A DNA stretch of 64,000 nucleotides from Orychophragmus violaceus (taxonomy: Eukaryota > Streptophyta > Magnoliopsida > Brassicales > Brassicaceae), in NCBI GenBank assembly GCA_030180135.1, contig CM058232.1, positions 76,241,001 to 76,305,000 of the forward strand, given 5' to 3'. Position 1 is the first letter of the stretch. Every line of letters starts with the position of its first letter. Below, piece after piece: positions 1-9,998 of this stretch. The position numbers and the translations under genes were made by a program. Under the pieces are notes generated by a model, which had not been told where the DNA came from, ran no database searches, and saw only the letters and a list, made by a program, of their open reading frames with translations.

Positions 1-257
1 ACAATTGTTGACCGGTTAGCATAAAACTCATATGGTCGGTTGTAATCAGCAAGAGTCCTCTCAGCAGGAGGAGGATTAGGTTGTTGTCCATTACCTCCAG
101 CATTGACCATCTGCCTCTCATCTCGAGGCTGCTCAGGTTCAGGTATCACACGTCCCTCAGCATCAATCCTTTGCCCCTGATCATTGTATGGGTTGTTCTG
201 TGCGTCTCTCTGAACTCCCTCAGCATCTGGTCTCAAAATCAAATGATTGTTCATCAT
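1..257 (-). CDS. Athila gag N-terminus (partial)
   Basis: Minus-strand frame open from the ATG at 255-257 (a second in-frame ATG follows at 252-254) to the window edge, about 85 codons. The product begins with a run of two Met and two Asn, is rich in Asp, Glu, Gln and Pro, and then shows the RTLADYNRP...YANRS block typical of Athila gag. Gag forms the cytoplasmic virus-like particle. No stop or frameshift is seen in the visible part. The stretch 258-551 is the untranslated leader. Confidence 0.75.
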   Translation of the reverse strand, partial: MMNNHLILRPDAEGVQRDAQNNPYNDQGQRIDAEGRVIPEPEQPRDERQMVNAGGNGQQPNPPPAERTLADYNRPYEFYANRSTI

Positions 258-551
258 TCTTGTTCTTTGACCCTTTTTGTTCGTTCTCTCAAGTTTAGCA
301 AGCTCCTCAAGTCTGAGGTTCAAAATTTCTTCGCTCTAGTTGCTTCGGGTATGTCGACTTGGCATACACTGATCTCAAGTCTGAAACCGTGAGTGGTCGG
401 GCGACACTAATAAGGTGTCGGTCGACACTGAGAGCTTCTGTCGTTTCCTGCAGCAACAAAACAAGCCAAACCGAGAAAAATCAGTAAAAAAAGAAATAAA
501 AACGACTTAGACTAAACTTTAAAACAAAATCTATCGGCGAACTCAGTTGAG

Positions 552-569
552 TCCCCGACAACGGCGCCA
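552..569 (-). other. Primer-binding site, tRNA-Asp type
   Basis: The minus strand reads TGGCGCCGTTGTCGGGGA, complementary to the 3' end of tRNA-Asp, six bases inside the LTR end. This is the usual minus-strand DNA primer site of Athila elements and fixes the element's orientation. Confidence 0.85.
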
Positions 570-575
570 AAAACT

Positions 576-1739
576 TGATAGGTCAAGAATTATCCCTATT
601 CTACTGCAAGTGCACAGTTATGCTATTGTAATACTCAGGGTATCGAATCCACAAGGACTCACGACTCACACGATAGATTGTATGTTCCCAAGTTAAGCTA
701 AACCGATCAGAAGAAAGCAGTAAACGAAAGCAAGTAAACAAGGAGGTATTTTCAATAAGAAGAAAGGCGTCAGACTTAGGAAGTTCTCAGGAATTATGCA
801 ATGTCAGATACTTAACTAACCGGATTCAGATTTAACACAGGTTCAAGAACTAGAAACACAATGCTAAACAATCCAACTCTCTCTGAGATTGTTTCTATAT
901 CTAGCAACCTAGCGATCCAAATCTCTTTGTGATCCTAGAGTTCTAAACAAGCATTAAGAACAGGTTCTATCGGTTCACAATTCTCCTAAACCAAATCTCT
1001 ATGTATCTAGTCAAATTGCTCACACTACGTTTATTCAGATTATAACTCACACTCTCGTGCTAAGTTAGTTATCTCAGATCTAAACCCTAGGTGATCAGTC
1101 CAAAATTTAGTATTAAACGCAACTTAGGTGATGAACGAACAAATTGTAAATCCTAAATAATCAGTTATCGAAACATGCATAAAACCCTTATGAGAACTCC
1201 TAAATCTAACTAGGTTACTACTCAGACATATTGTCAATTAAACAACACATCATGAATAGAAAACCAAAAGACTGAATAGATAAGATAAAGGGGTTCGAAA
1301 TCTTTCTCTCAAGGTTACAAGTAGCAAGAATCAGCCCCTTAGCAAATCTCTCAATCTCCGAAAGCCAGAAACCAAAGTAAGAACTAGATAGATGATAATG
1401 AGCCTGAAAACCTAATTAAAACTCCTAAACTCATTTTGGGGCTAGATTAGAATTAGGGGAAACTTTGGGGTTTTTATGCAATTCTTCAAACTTGTCTCAA
1501 CTCGGCGTATAGCTTCTCTCGTGCTCAGTGTCGACCGACACCAAGGTCAGTGTCTGTCGACATCCAGTCGTGGCCGAGACACCAACTTCAGCTCCTTGCA
1601 CAGATCGCCAGAAACGTCCTATAATTCCACTCTTTGCTCCAAACGCAAGCCTACCTGTAGAAGACTCAATAGACTCGAAAAATCAGGTTAAAGACTCAAT
1701 ATACACAACTATATCAAGGTTGAAAACCTAGAAAAACCA
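576..1739 (-). repeat. Athila 5' LTR (1164 bp)
   Basis: Boundaries are TG at 576 and CA at 1739; the inner end abuts the primer site and the outer end breaks a gag reading frame. No long reading frame is credible inside. It holds a GTGTCGACCGACAC motif at 1528-1541 that recurs elsewhere in the window. The partner LTR is outside the window, so its age cannot be estimated. Confidence 0.75.
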
Positions 1740-2221
1740 TGATATATTATGCAGCTCTTTGTGGTAGTGGCTGGGAACGAACCTCTTTCTCATAATAGTC
1801 TTCATTTGGGTCCAAGTATCCATTGGATAATCTCCTGCACGCCTCCTAGCAGTGACCAATTGATCCCACCAACTCAGAGCATACTCTTTGAACTCTGTTG
1901 GTGCAACCTTCACCTTGCTTTCTTCTGTGTATTCTCTGCAGTTGAACACTAATTTAATCTTCTTCTCCCACTCCAGGTACTCATCAAGGTCATTAGTTCT
2001 TAGGAAGGTAGGAATCTTAAACTTCAAGCCTGCTAAAGAATCTTTGGATGGAGTTCTTTCTTTCTGGTCACGCCTTCTCCTTCTGCGGTGATTTGAATTG
2101 GATGGCTATAATAGCTTGTTGTTGCATCATTATCTGGCTGTTTACTGTGATCCTTCTTTGATTTATATGTTCCATAGAGATGAATCTCTTCCCTAAACGT
2201 TGTAAGACTCTCATTCAACAT
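1740..2221 (-). pseudogene. Ty3/gypsy gag fragment
   Basis: The core frame (about 2090 down to 1740) reads through LKFKIPTF, YLEWEKKI, FNCREYTEE, ALSWWDQL and RKRFVPSHYHKELHN, the retrotransposon gag block of plant Ty3/gypsy elements. The part upstream (2221 to about 2090) lies in another frame, with a stop between them, so there is at least one frameshift. The frame ends where the Athila LTR begins. The zinc knuckle and pol are missing. The protein would have been the capsid of the particle. Confidence 0.75.
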
Positions 2222-2805
2222 CTTACCAAATTTGCAGTGATTGCTTATATCAAAAGCTTATTGTCTCTAACACGGCTGTGTTATTTCTTATCAGTGTTCA
2301 CCATGTTTCCTGTCCACACACAAAATTACAGAACAAGTAAGGAGTTCTTTGAAACAAGGAAACAAATCGATTTTTACAGAAACAATGAGATCAAAACAAG
2401 TTTGTTGCAGGGAATTCTAATAGGCACAAATATGAGTGATTCAGCCAGGATAATTGATGTAGATTGAGTAGTTTTCTTGCACAAAACGAGTTTAACAACA
2501 AATGATAGTTTCTGGATTTTAGATTTCGAAATTAAACTCTCAGCAAACATTAAACAGAACAACAACAATCTGAAACATGGTGTAAATTGCAGAAAACAGA
2601 AAACAATAAACCCTAATCGATCAGATCAGAAGTCTTAGAGTCATTTCCGAGTTTCATAACAATTTCTTAATGATCTGCAAGTAATTCTTAGTTCTAACAG
2701 GATTCAGATTCAATATTTAACAAGAACAAACCCTAGAACTAACAAATCAGACACAACAATCGATTCAGATCAGTAGAGAGATGAAAATACACAACCTTTT
2801 ACAAA
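2222..2805 (-). other. Leader of the gypsy element
   Basis: Untranslated stretch between primer site and gag. It is AT-rich and shows no convincing reading frame or repeat. Confidence 0.4.
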
Positions 2806-2820
2806 GTGGCTCTGATACCA
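2806..2820 (-). other. Primer-binding site, tRNA initiator-Met type
   Basis: The minus strand reads TGGTATCAGAGCCAC, the standard initiator-Met primer site, two bases from the LTR end at 2823. It fixes the orientation and separates LTR from leader. Confidence 0.75.
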
Positions 2821-2822
2821 CA

Positions 2823-3430
2823 TGATGCGATCTTAACGGAGAATATCATTGCCCTTTGATACACTTTGTGAGTCTGGTTGTTGGATGAATGAAGAAAATA
2901 ATGGATGAACTGATTGTTGGATTTCGAAACAGGGAATTGAAGGAAACTTCCTGAAGTTTGCAGAATGACTTCAAGACTTTCAAACTTGGTACTTCTAGGA
3001 GATAAACACCGAAAGAAGAATCCAAAACGAATGGATATTACACACCATTCAGATCAAACACTTTCGAAAGTTTTAGAATAAAAGAAGTTTGATCGTTCTG
3101 AAGAGAAGAGGAAGAGAGTACAAATAGGGTTTACAAGTCTCAGAAATAACAAAACACATTAACTAAGGGAAGACCAAATTCAAATCACTCTTATTTCTAA
3201 ATCTCTTAATCATAATTGGTTATGGGCTTTATGGATCAGCAATGGGAAAATGTAATATCATGTGGGCTTGCCTCATTAAAAACCTCTCTTGGAAAACCCA
3301 TTGGGACAAAACCAAGAGGAGGGAAAAAGTGTACAAGTCCACACACCTCCATTTCTGATGACTTAAGTGGCTTGAATCACAACCTAAGTGGCTGGATTAG
3401 CACACTCAAGTTGGCCCTGAACGTGGTGTA
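2823..3430 (-). repeat. LTR-like region of the gypsy element
   Basis: The inner end at 2823 (TG) is set by the primer site. The outer boundary is uncertain because no second copy is in the window. On the minus strand the far part holds the CTTTTTCCCTC ... GTTTTGTCCC ... GGTTTTTAATGAGG block seen near the 3' end or in the U3 of many plant LTR elements. The coordinate 3430 is a working limit. Confidence 0.45.
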
Positions 3431-3652
3431 GAAGGGTGTGGAAGGCTTACTTGAATTGCTTTGCCTTAGCTCTAGTTATTGGTCCAATTGGTATGTGCAA
3501 AGCTTCTTATCCTTGCTCTTCATTCTCCTCTGGTTCAAGCTGCTCCTTAGCTCCTTTCTCCTCAGCTACAAGATGCTTCTCAGCTCCATTCTCCTCTGGT
3601 TCAAGCTGCTCGATGTCTTCAGGTTCCAAGCTTCCCATGATCACATCAAAAA
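3431..3652 (-). pseudogene. Ty3/gypsy polyprotein C-terminal remnant
   Basis: Minus-strand translation gives an acidic stretch with a repeated QLEPEEN unit, then GPITRAKAKQFK, a motif found near polyprotein ends of plant gypsy elements. At least two stops interrupt it. The duplicated 20-bp unit at 3526-3545 and 3591-3610 underlies the repeated peptide. Catalytic domains are absent; the upstream part has been lost at the junction with the LINE near 3650. Confidence 0.45.
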
Positions 3653-6606
3653 AGTTGGATCGGGCCTTGGTAAATGAAAAGTGGATGGAATTGTTTCCGG
3701 ATTCGAATGCATATTTTGATGCGTCTGGATCGTCTGATCATACCCCGTTCTTACTGGCTTTAGATAATGAGGTGGGTCTGAGGAAAATAATATTTTTCTA
3801 TTTCAACTTCTTTGCAACTCACCCTGATTATAACCAGAAGCTTAAGAAGGGGTGGCTTACTCAATCTTTTCAGGTTTCTCTGATGGTAAATCTTTACAGA
3901 AGATTGAGGGCTGCTAGGATCTGCTGTAAGTCTATAAACATGAACTCGTTTGGGAATATTCAAGATAGAACCAAAGAAGCTTATTCTAAATTGAGGATAT
4001 TCAAAGAAGGGTTCTCACAAATCCTTCTAGGGAACTTTTGATGAGGAAAGTAGAGCAATATCATATTGGTTCTTCCTAGCAGCTGCTGAGGAATCCTTCT
4101 ATTTTCAGAAATCAAGAATTAGGTGGTTATCTGTTGGTGACTCAAACTCTGGAGTTTTTTTTTTCAAATTTTTCAAAGCGAATCTCTTTAGAAATATCAT
4201 TCATTTCCTCAAAGACAATGTTGGTACTAAGATCACAGATTCGGCGGGCATTAAGGACTTAGTGGTGAGCTACTATAAGGATCTTCTTCGTAAGGAAACC
4301 ACGAATGTAACTCCTCCCTCAGTTGCGTCCATTCAGGCTTTGCACCCTTATAGTTATAGTTCTGAGTTTGCGGCTGTTTCCTTAAAAATCCTCTTCAGAA
4401 GAAATAGAGCTCCAGTGTTTGCAATGCTAAATAATAAAGATCCAAGCCCGACGGTTTTTCTTTGTAATTTTTTACCTCTTTTTGGGATGTGGGTGCTGAT
4501 CTTGTTAGTGCAGTTAAGGATTTCTTTGTTACTTCTGTTATACCTCGTCAGGTTAATTCCACTGCTATTTCTTTGATTCTGAAAGTTCCAAGGACGAACA
4601 ACTTGGCTGATTTCAGGCCCATCTCCTTGTGCAACAATGTTTATAAGGTTATGTCTCGCATTATTGGTGCTCGCCTCAAGTCTTTAACTCCCTTTGAAGT
4701 CCAAAGAAATCAGGTTGGCTTCGTTAAAGGAAGGTTAATGTGCGAAAATGTCTTGCTTGCATCAGAATTGGTCTCTGGCTTTAATAAGGAAGGACCATTT
4801 TCAAGAGGTTATCTTCGGATAGATATAACCAAAGCTTATGACAATGTTAACTGGAGTTTCATTCTGAATATTTTGGAAGCTTTTAAGTTGCCTTCAGTTT
4901 TTCATATCTTGGATTAGATGCTGCATATTGTCTCCTTATTATTCGATTGTAGTGAATGGCAAGCTTGTGGGGTACTTTCCAGGGAAACGAGGACTTAGGC
5001 AGGGAAATCCTATATCATCTACATTGTTTGTCTTGGCTATGAATATACTATCCAGGCTTCTGTATCAAGCGGTTAGGGAAAATTGGTTTGCTTCTCATCC
5101 TCTTTGCTCTGATCCGTTGCTTACCCATTTGGATTTTACGGATGATAGTCTTGTCTTTGATGGTTCTGATCGATATTTTGGGGGGGGGGGATTTTGGATG
5201 TTTTGTCAGTCTTTCAATGAGGATCAGGTTTGGGTCTTAGTTTAAGGAAGACACGACTCTTTATTTATGGAGGCAATCTTGCTTTGGCTCAAGATATGGC
5301 AAAACGGTTTCGGTTAGTCCAAAGTTCTCTGCCAGTAAAGTATTTGGGTTTGCCCATGCTGCCTCACAAGAGGAAACCTCAGGATTATCAGCCACATATA
5401 GACAAGGTTTTATCTCGGATTTACTCTTGGCAAGCGAAGCGGCTCTCGTTTGAAGGGAGGCTTCAGTTAATTCAATCAGTTATATACATCACATTCAACT
5501 TCTGGGCCTCTGTTTTTCCTCTTCCGTCTTGGTGCATCGAGACTTTAGAAAAAATCTGTAACGCTTTCCTTTGGAGTGGAGCTCCGAACTCAAATAGAAG
5601 TGAAAAAGTATCATGGGATATAGTTTGTTCTCCTAAGGCTTCTGGTGGATTGGGACTTAGGATATTAGCAGACTCGAATAAGGTGTTCGGTTTGAAATTG
5701 ATTTTGCTCCTCTTTGCAGCTACTGGTTCTCTGTGGGTAGCTTGAGTTAAAAAGAAGTTAATTGGAGATCGCTTTTTTGGAAGACAGACTTTCAAAATTC
5801 GAGGTCTTGGACGGGGTTGGGTTCAAGAGCTTCCTTCTGGCACGATGATTGGACGGGTTGGGGCCTTTAATTGAGCTTACTGGAGCCAATGGACTGAGGG
5901 TGTCTGGTATCAATTTGGTAGCATCAATGTCTAATGCGGTCGTGGGAGGGCAATGGGCGATTTCTCAGGGTCGACATCCTATTCTTTTGCTTTTGAAGAA
6001 CTGTCTTTCGGCTTCCGTTCCTGAGGTTAGTTCAAATGCTACATACTATTATCTTTAGAAGAATAATTTGGTTTCTACGCCTGCTATTTTCTCAAACTCG
6101 CAGAATTGGTTGTCTCTTCATCCGCCCGGTCCTGATGTTACATGGTCTAAAGCAGTCTGGTTTAAGGGGAGAATCCCGAAGCATGTGTTGATAACCTGGT
6201 TAACAATTTTGGATAGACTTCCCACTCGCGACAAACTCTAGTTGGGGAATGAATGTTTCAACAAACTGTCTCTTGTGTAGCTTGGATTGTGAATCTAGGG
6301 ATCACATTTTCCAAAGCTCTTAGATCTCGATGTTAAAGAAAAAAGCAGCTCCCTTTCAATCCAAAATTCGGTGAGGACTCCTTCATATATCTACACTTGG
6401 TTTGAATCTTTCCTACCTTAAGGCTATCAGGTCTCTTCCATTTTGCTTCACTGTGTTTCCAGTGATTTCTTAATTTGGGGGTCGTGGCATTTGTATATTC
6501 TTTACTTCTCTGGCACTCGCACGTTTTGTGTTTGTTGTAAACTTTGTAAAGAAGTCTTTTTTTAGAGAAGATAAGAAAAATAAATATATTTATAACAAAA
6601 AAAAAC
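3646..6606 (+). pseudogene. LINE ORF2 remnant (EN end, RT, zf-RVT)
   Basis: Plus-strand L1-like ORF2 broken by several frameshifts and stops. Order: endonuclease C-terminus with KLDRALVNEKW and SSDHTPFLLA (3646-3780); linker; RT with DFRPISLCN and FVKGRLMCENV (4600-4760), IDITKAYD (4818-4842), GLRQGNPISS (about 4990) and FTDD in place of FADD (about 5130); thumb with YLGLPMLPHK and GLGLRIL; zinc-binding RVT region with KAVWFKGRIPKHVL (about 6150). A run of G near 5180 marks one frameshift. The N-terminal endonuclease is missing, as in a 5'-truncated insertion. An A-run at about 6597-6606 may be the 3' tail. It is not functional. Confidence 0.8.
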
Positions 6607-7123
6607 CAACAAAACTTATGCACCAGTGACTAGCTTCTATTTTGAATAATAAAATAAAAATTTATTGTTGATATAAAGCCAAAAAGGCAAGATCACACTT
6701 TCGATTTTGACCATAACCATAAGATTAACCTTTTTAATATAAATTAATGATGTTGAAAATATAATATTTTATTAATTTATCGAGAAAATAATTAAAGTAA
6801 AACATAATTAAAAATTATTAGTTTATTGATATATTAATTTTGAGTGTTAGTTATAGAGATTAAAATTGTACATAATTTTCACTTGTCGATTATTCTTTTG
6901 GTTTATCAAGCATATATTTGTTAATCAATTTGTTATAAACTAACAAAATCTAATAAGTAAATAAAAATAAAGGGTTGCTAAGAAATCAATTGATGGAAAA
7001 AATCATGAAAATCATACTTAAATAGGCTATAATACGTTTTCCAAAGAAACCAAATACAAATAAGAATGGAAATAGGAATGCTAATGGTTCACAATTGCCA
7101 TATTTGGGTAGTGATTGGTTAGG
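6607..7123. other. AT-rich spacer
   Basis: No gene, RNA or clear repeat structure is seen. The last part (7080-7130) looks like one side of the sequence into which the next LINE inserted. Confidence 0.5.
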
Positions 7124-7133
7124 ACTGTGATTC

Positions 7134-9440
7134 TTTTTTTTAACGTCTGGAAATTAATACCAGAAAAAGTTTAACACCCTGTTAAAAACAAGGGATTACA
7201 AAACCAAAATAAAATAAAAGAACAGAGCAAACATCAAAATCCTACATAAAGATAAAAAGATGATCTACACAGTTTCTTAAAGAATTATGTCCTGAAGCCA
7301 GGAAAGACCTTCCAGAGCCAAATATGAACGGTGTCTCCCATCTCTTATAAGACTTCGAGATATGTCTCTAGCTATCAGATTACACCGAGCTGCTTCCTCT
7401 TCAAAAGTACAACTTAAGAAGTCGTTTCTCAACTTCGATATCCACTCTGTGTAAACTCGATACCTTGGCCAAATCTCTGGTTTTGAATAGGCTTCAAGCG
7501 CCAATTTGCAGTCAAAGGCAATAACTATGTCTTGACAGCTCAGGTCTTTCAAGCTTTGAAGAGCCTAAATAACACACCTTAGTTCTGCAATTAGTCTCTC
7601 TCTCTCTCTCCTGAGCATGTGAAGGCTCCTCTTGAATGGAATAAGACGTTACCTTCATGATTTTTTGCAACCCATGCGCCACTACTGTGTAAAGACAAGT
7701 TACGCCAATTCGCATGTACATTTCATTTCGTTGAACCCTTTGCTGTCGGTAACCATCTATCCATTAGATCACTCCCAATATTCAAACCCCGAGCACCTTC
7801 TTCTTCTTGATTAGCCTCATGCCAAGCTTACGCTTCATCACTGATTTTCATAGCAATAACTTGAGGAGCTTCTTGGGTTTTTGCTATGAAGACTGCATTT
7901 CAGTTTTTCCAAATATTAGGCCCATGGGATGGATTTCCTTACTGATGTCGAGATCGAAGTATTCTCCATTAACTGAAAAATATACCTCGGGTTTTCCTCC
8001 AATGAGCTTGAGAAGCCAGATAGAGGGAAAGGAATCTGCGCATTTTGTAATATCTCCTTCGCTCTCGGACAACGAAACGAAACATGTGAAATAGTTTCTT
8101 GTTGACAGATAAGACATTTTTCCTCTACTTGGATTCCTCTTGTACGTAATCTGCTTGCAATAGCGAGTGCTCCTGTAACTGCTCTCCACAAGAACATTCA
8201 GATTTTTGGAGGACACTGCATTTTCCAGATTCTTTTCTTTAGCTCTATTTGCTCTGTATCGGACTCTTCTTGCAGAGCATCCGTATTTGAGAGTAGCCAA
8301 TAGCCACTCTTAACCGAGTAAGATCCATTTTTTTGTGTAAGCCCAAATGTATCGATCTTGTACCCCACCAGCCTGTAGCTATAGAATGCGATGAACATCT
8401 TCTTCCATAAATAATTCATTCAAATTTTCTGTATCCCACTTCATATCAGTTTTCAATAAATCAGATACCCGTAAGTCGATGTCGTATAGGCTTTGTTTAC
8501 ACATTGGTCTTCTGGGATGTTTCTCCATTAGCCATTTATCTAACCAAACAAAGTTTGGCTGGCCATCTCCGATCGATTTTCCAAGCCCTTTAAGCAACAA
8601 TTCCTTCCCAAATAGAATACTCCTCCATGCATATGAGGGTAGATAACCTTTGGAGCTTGACATAAAGTCCTTGTTTGCATAGTACCGTCCTTTATACACG
8701 TTTGACAGCAGAGAATCCGGATCATTAATCAACCTCCAAGACTGCTTAGCAAGTAAAGCTTGATTAAATCCTTCTATGTCTCGAAAACCCATACCACCTT
8801 TGTCCTTCGACTTGCACATTTCTTTCCATGAAACCCAATGGATATTTTTCTTGTCACTTAGTGCATTCCACCAAAAACTAGACATCGCACTTGTTATCTT
8901 TTGACATTGGTTCTTTGTCAACCGAAAAAAAGACATCGCATAAACTGGTAAGGCCATTGCAATTGACTTAAGTAACACCTCCTTTCTACCCAATGACAGT
9001 GTTTTTGCATACCATCCATTCAACCTTTTACTGAGTTTCTCAGTATAAAAGCTAAGAGTTCCCTCTTTGATCCACCCATGCCCTCTGGGAGTCCCAAATA
9101 TGAGCCACCCCCCCCCCCAACGTCCAAAATCCCGAGACGTTCTGCAATGATATGACGCATGAAAGGGTCGATATCTGCTTCAAAGGTAACTGAAGATTTC
9201 TGAAAATTAATTTCATGTCCTGAAGCAACACCATACAAATGCAAGCAATGTAGGAATTCTGAGCATTCTTTTAATGAGGCACGACAGAGGAATACCTTGT
9301 CATCTGCGAATAACATGTGCTACACAGATGAACATTTGCTCGAGAGCTTCATACCAGTGATTTTCCCATCTTCTTCTGCTTTGTTCATAACATGAACTAA
9401 CGCTTCAGCACATAGTACTATGACTAAAATTTATTTTTAA
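7134..9440 (-). mobile_element. 5'-truncated LINE with probable TSD
   Basis: The minus-strand 3' end is an A-run (T at 7134-7141 on plus). The body runs up to about 9440, where RT homology stops abruptly. The 9-mer ACTGTGATT occurs directly outside both ends (7124-7132 and 9441-9449), as expected for a target-site duplication. The local sequence after 9441 has internal ACTGTGA repeats, so a chance match is possible. Confidence 0.65.
7277..9430 (-). pseudogene. LINE ORF2 remnant (RT, zf-RVT, RNase H)
   Basis: From the 5' side on minus: RT fragment with LCAEALVHVM and MLFADDKVF (FADD catalytic box, 9430-9270); YLGLPEGMGG (about 9070) beside a G/C homopolymer run; RT thumb with AMALPVYAMSFFRL and GGMGFRDIEGFNQALLAKQ (9023-8379); zinc-binding region with KCLICQQETISHVSFRCP (8197-7916); RNase H C-terminus with IVIAFDCKLALEAY and CNLIARDISRSLIRDG (7552-7277). 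Frames shift between blocks and stops interrupt. The endonuclease and early RT are missing. It is dead; the family is the plant L1-like clade with a C-terminal RNase H. Confidence 0.8.
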
Positions 9441-9449
9441 ACTGTGATT

Positions 9450-9799
9450 TTAAAAACTGTGACTTTAAAATACTTATTTTGACTATTAAAAATAATAAAA
9501 ACCACAATTTATGGCTTTTTAAAAAAAAACATGATGCTAGTAAAGAAATTAAGAGAAATATACTTTGGGAAATTTTAGGAACACTTTTAGGACTGTTAAG
9601 ACTTTAAAATTATTAAATTTTGATTCGTAAAAATAAAACTTTAAGGACTGTAAAAAATTTCAAAGCCCTCACAACCCTCCACTAGCTCTTAGGTTAAATT
9701 AAAGCTCATGTAACAATGTCGGTGAAGCTATCGGGTCCCGAAACGGCTAAATAAAAAACAAGTAGATGCCATCTTCTTTTACCAAATGTGAGAAGGGTC
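9450..9799. other. AT-rich spacer with short repeats
   Basis: It contains several ACTGT(G/T)A...TTTAAAA units that look like part of an old non-autonomous repeat, but ends cannot be set. No gene is seen. Confidence 0.35.
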
Positions 9800-9991
9800 T
9801 GTTAGTGAAGCTCGACTGAGCTCACAGAGAAGATGAAGACATAGTCGAATCAGGAAAAAATATTTTGTTATTGATCAAATGTATTGTCACTTACTTTATA
9901 TAGTAGTAAGTGACACTCAGTTTACATTGTACCAATACAATTACATGGTTATTGAAATAAACCGATTCTGATTTTGTCATATACATTAACA
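9800..9991 (-). repeat. 3' LTR of the copia element
   Basis: 192 bp, TG...CA, next to the polypurine tract; about 95% identical to the copy at 14532-14723. Confidence 0.9.
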
Positions 9992-9998
9992 TTCCCCC

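Larger units (their letters stand above)
1..1739 (-). mobile_element. Athila-type Ty3/gypsy retrotransposon, 5' end only
   Basis: Reading the minus strand there is an LTR (1739 to 576), a primer-binding site complementary to tRNA-Asp and then the start of gag, running off the window at base 1. Primer-site type, spacing and gag sequence all fit the Athila lineage. The outer LTR end interrupts a second gypsy gag at 1740, so this element landed in an older one. The five bases outside the LTR are TGATA; the matching copy would lie outside the window. The 3' half cannot be seen. Confidence 0.85.
1740..3652 (-). mobile_element. Ty3/gypsy element fragment (pol end, LTR, PBS, gag)
   Basis: On the minus strand, from high to low coordinates, there is a decayed polyprotein C-terminus (3652-3431), an LTR-like stretch ending near 2823, an initiator-Met primer site (2806-2820), a leader and a gag fragment (2221-1740). 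A polyprotein end, one LTR and then a gag start is the order expected from two tandem copies sharing an LTR, or from recombination between LTRs. Athila cuts gag at 1740 and a LINE abuts the other end. Confidence 0.6.

Noticed and set aside
5180..5190. G-run in the LINE and C-run at about 9107 in the other LINE as a shared signal
   Set aside because: Homopolymer expansions in decayed copies are more likely than a functional feature.
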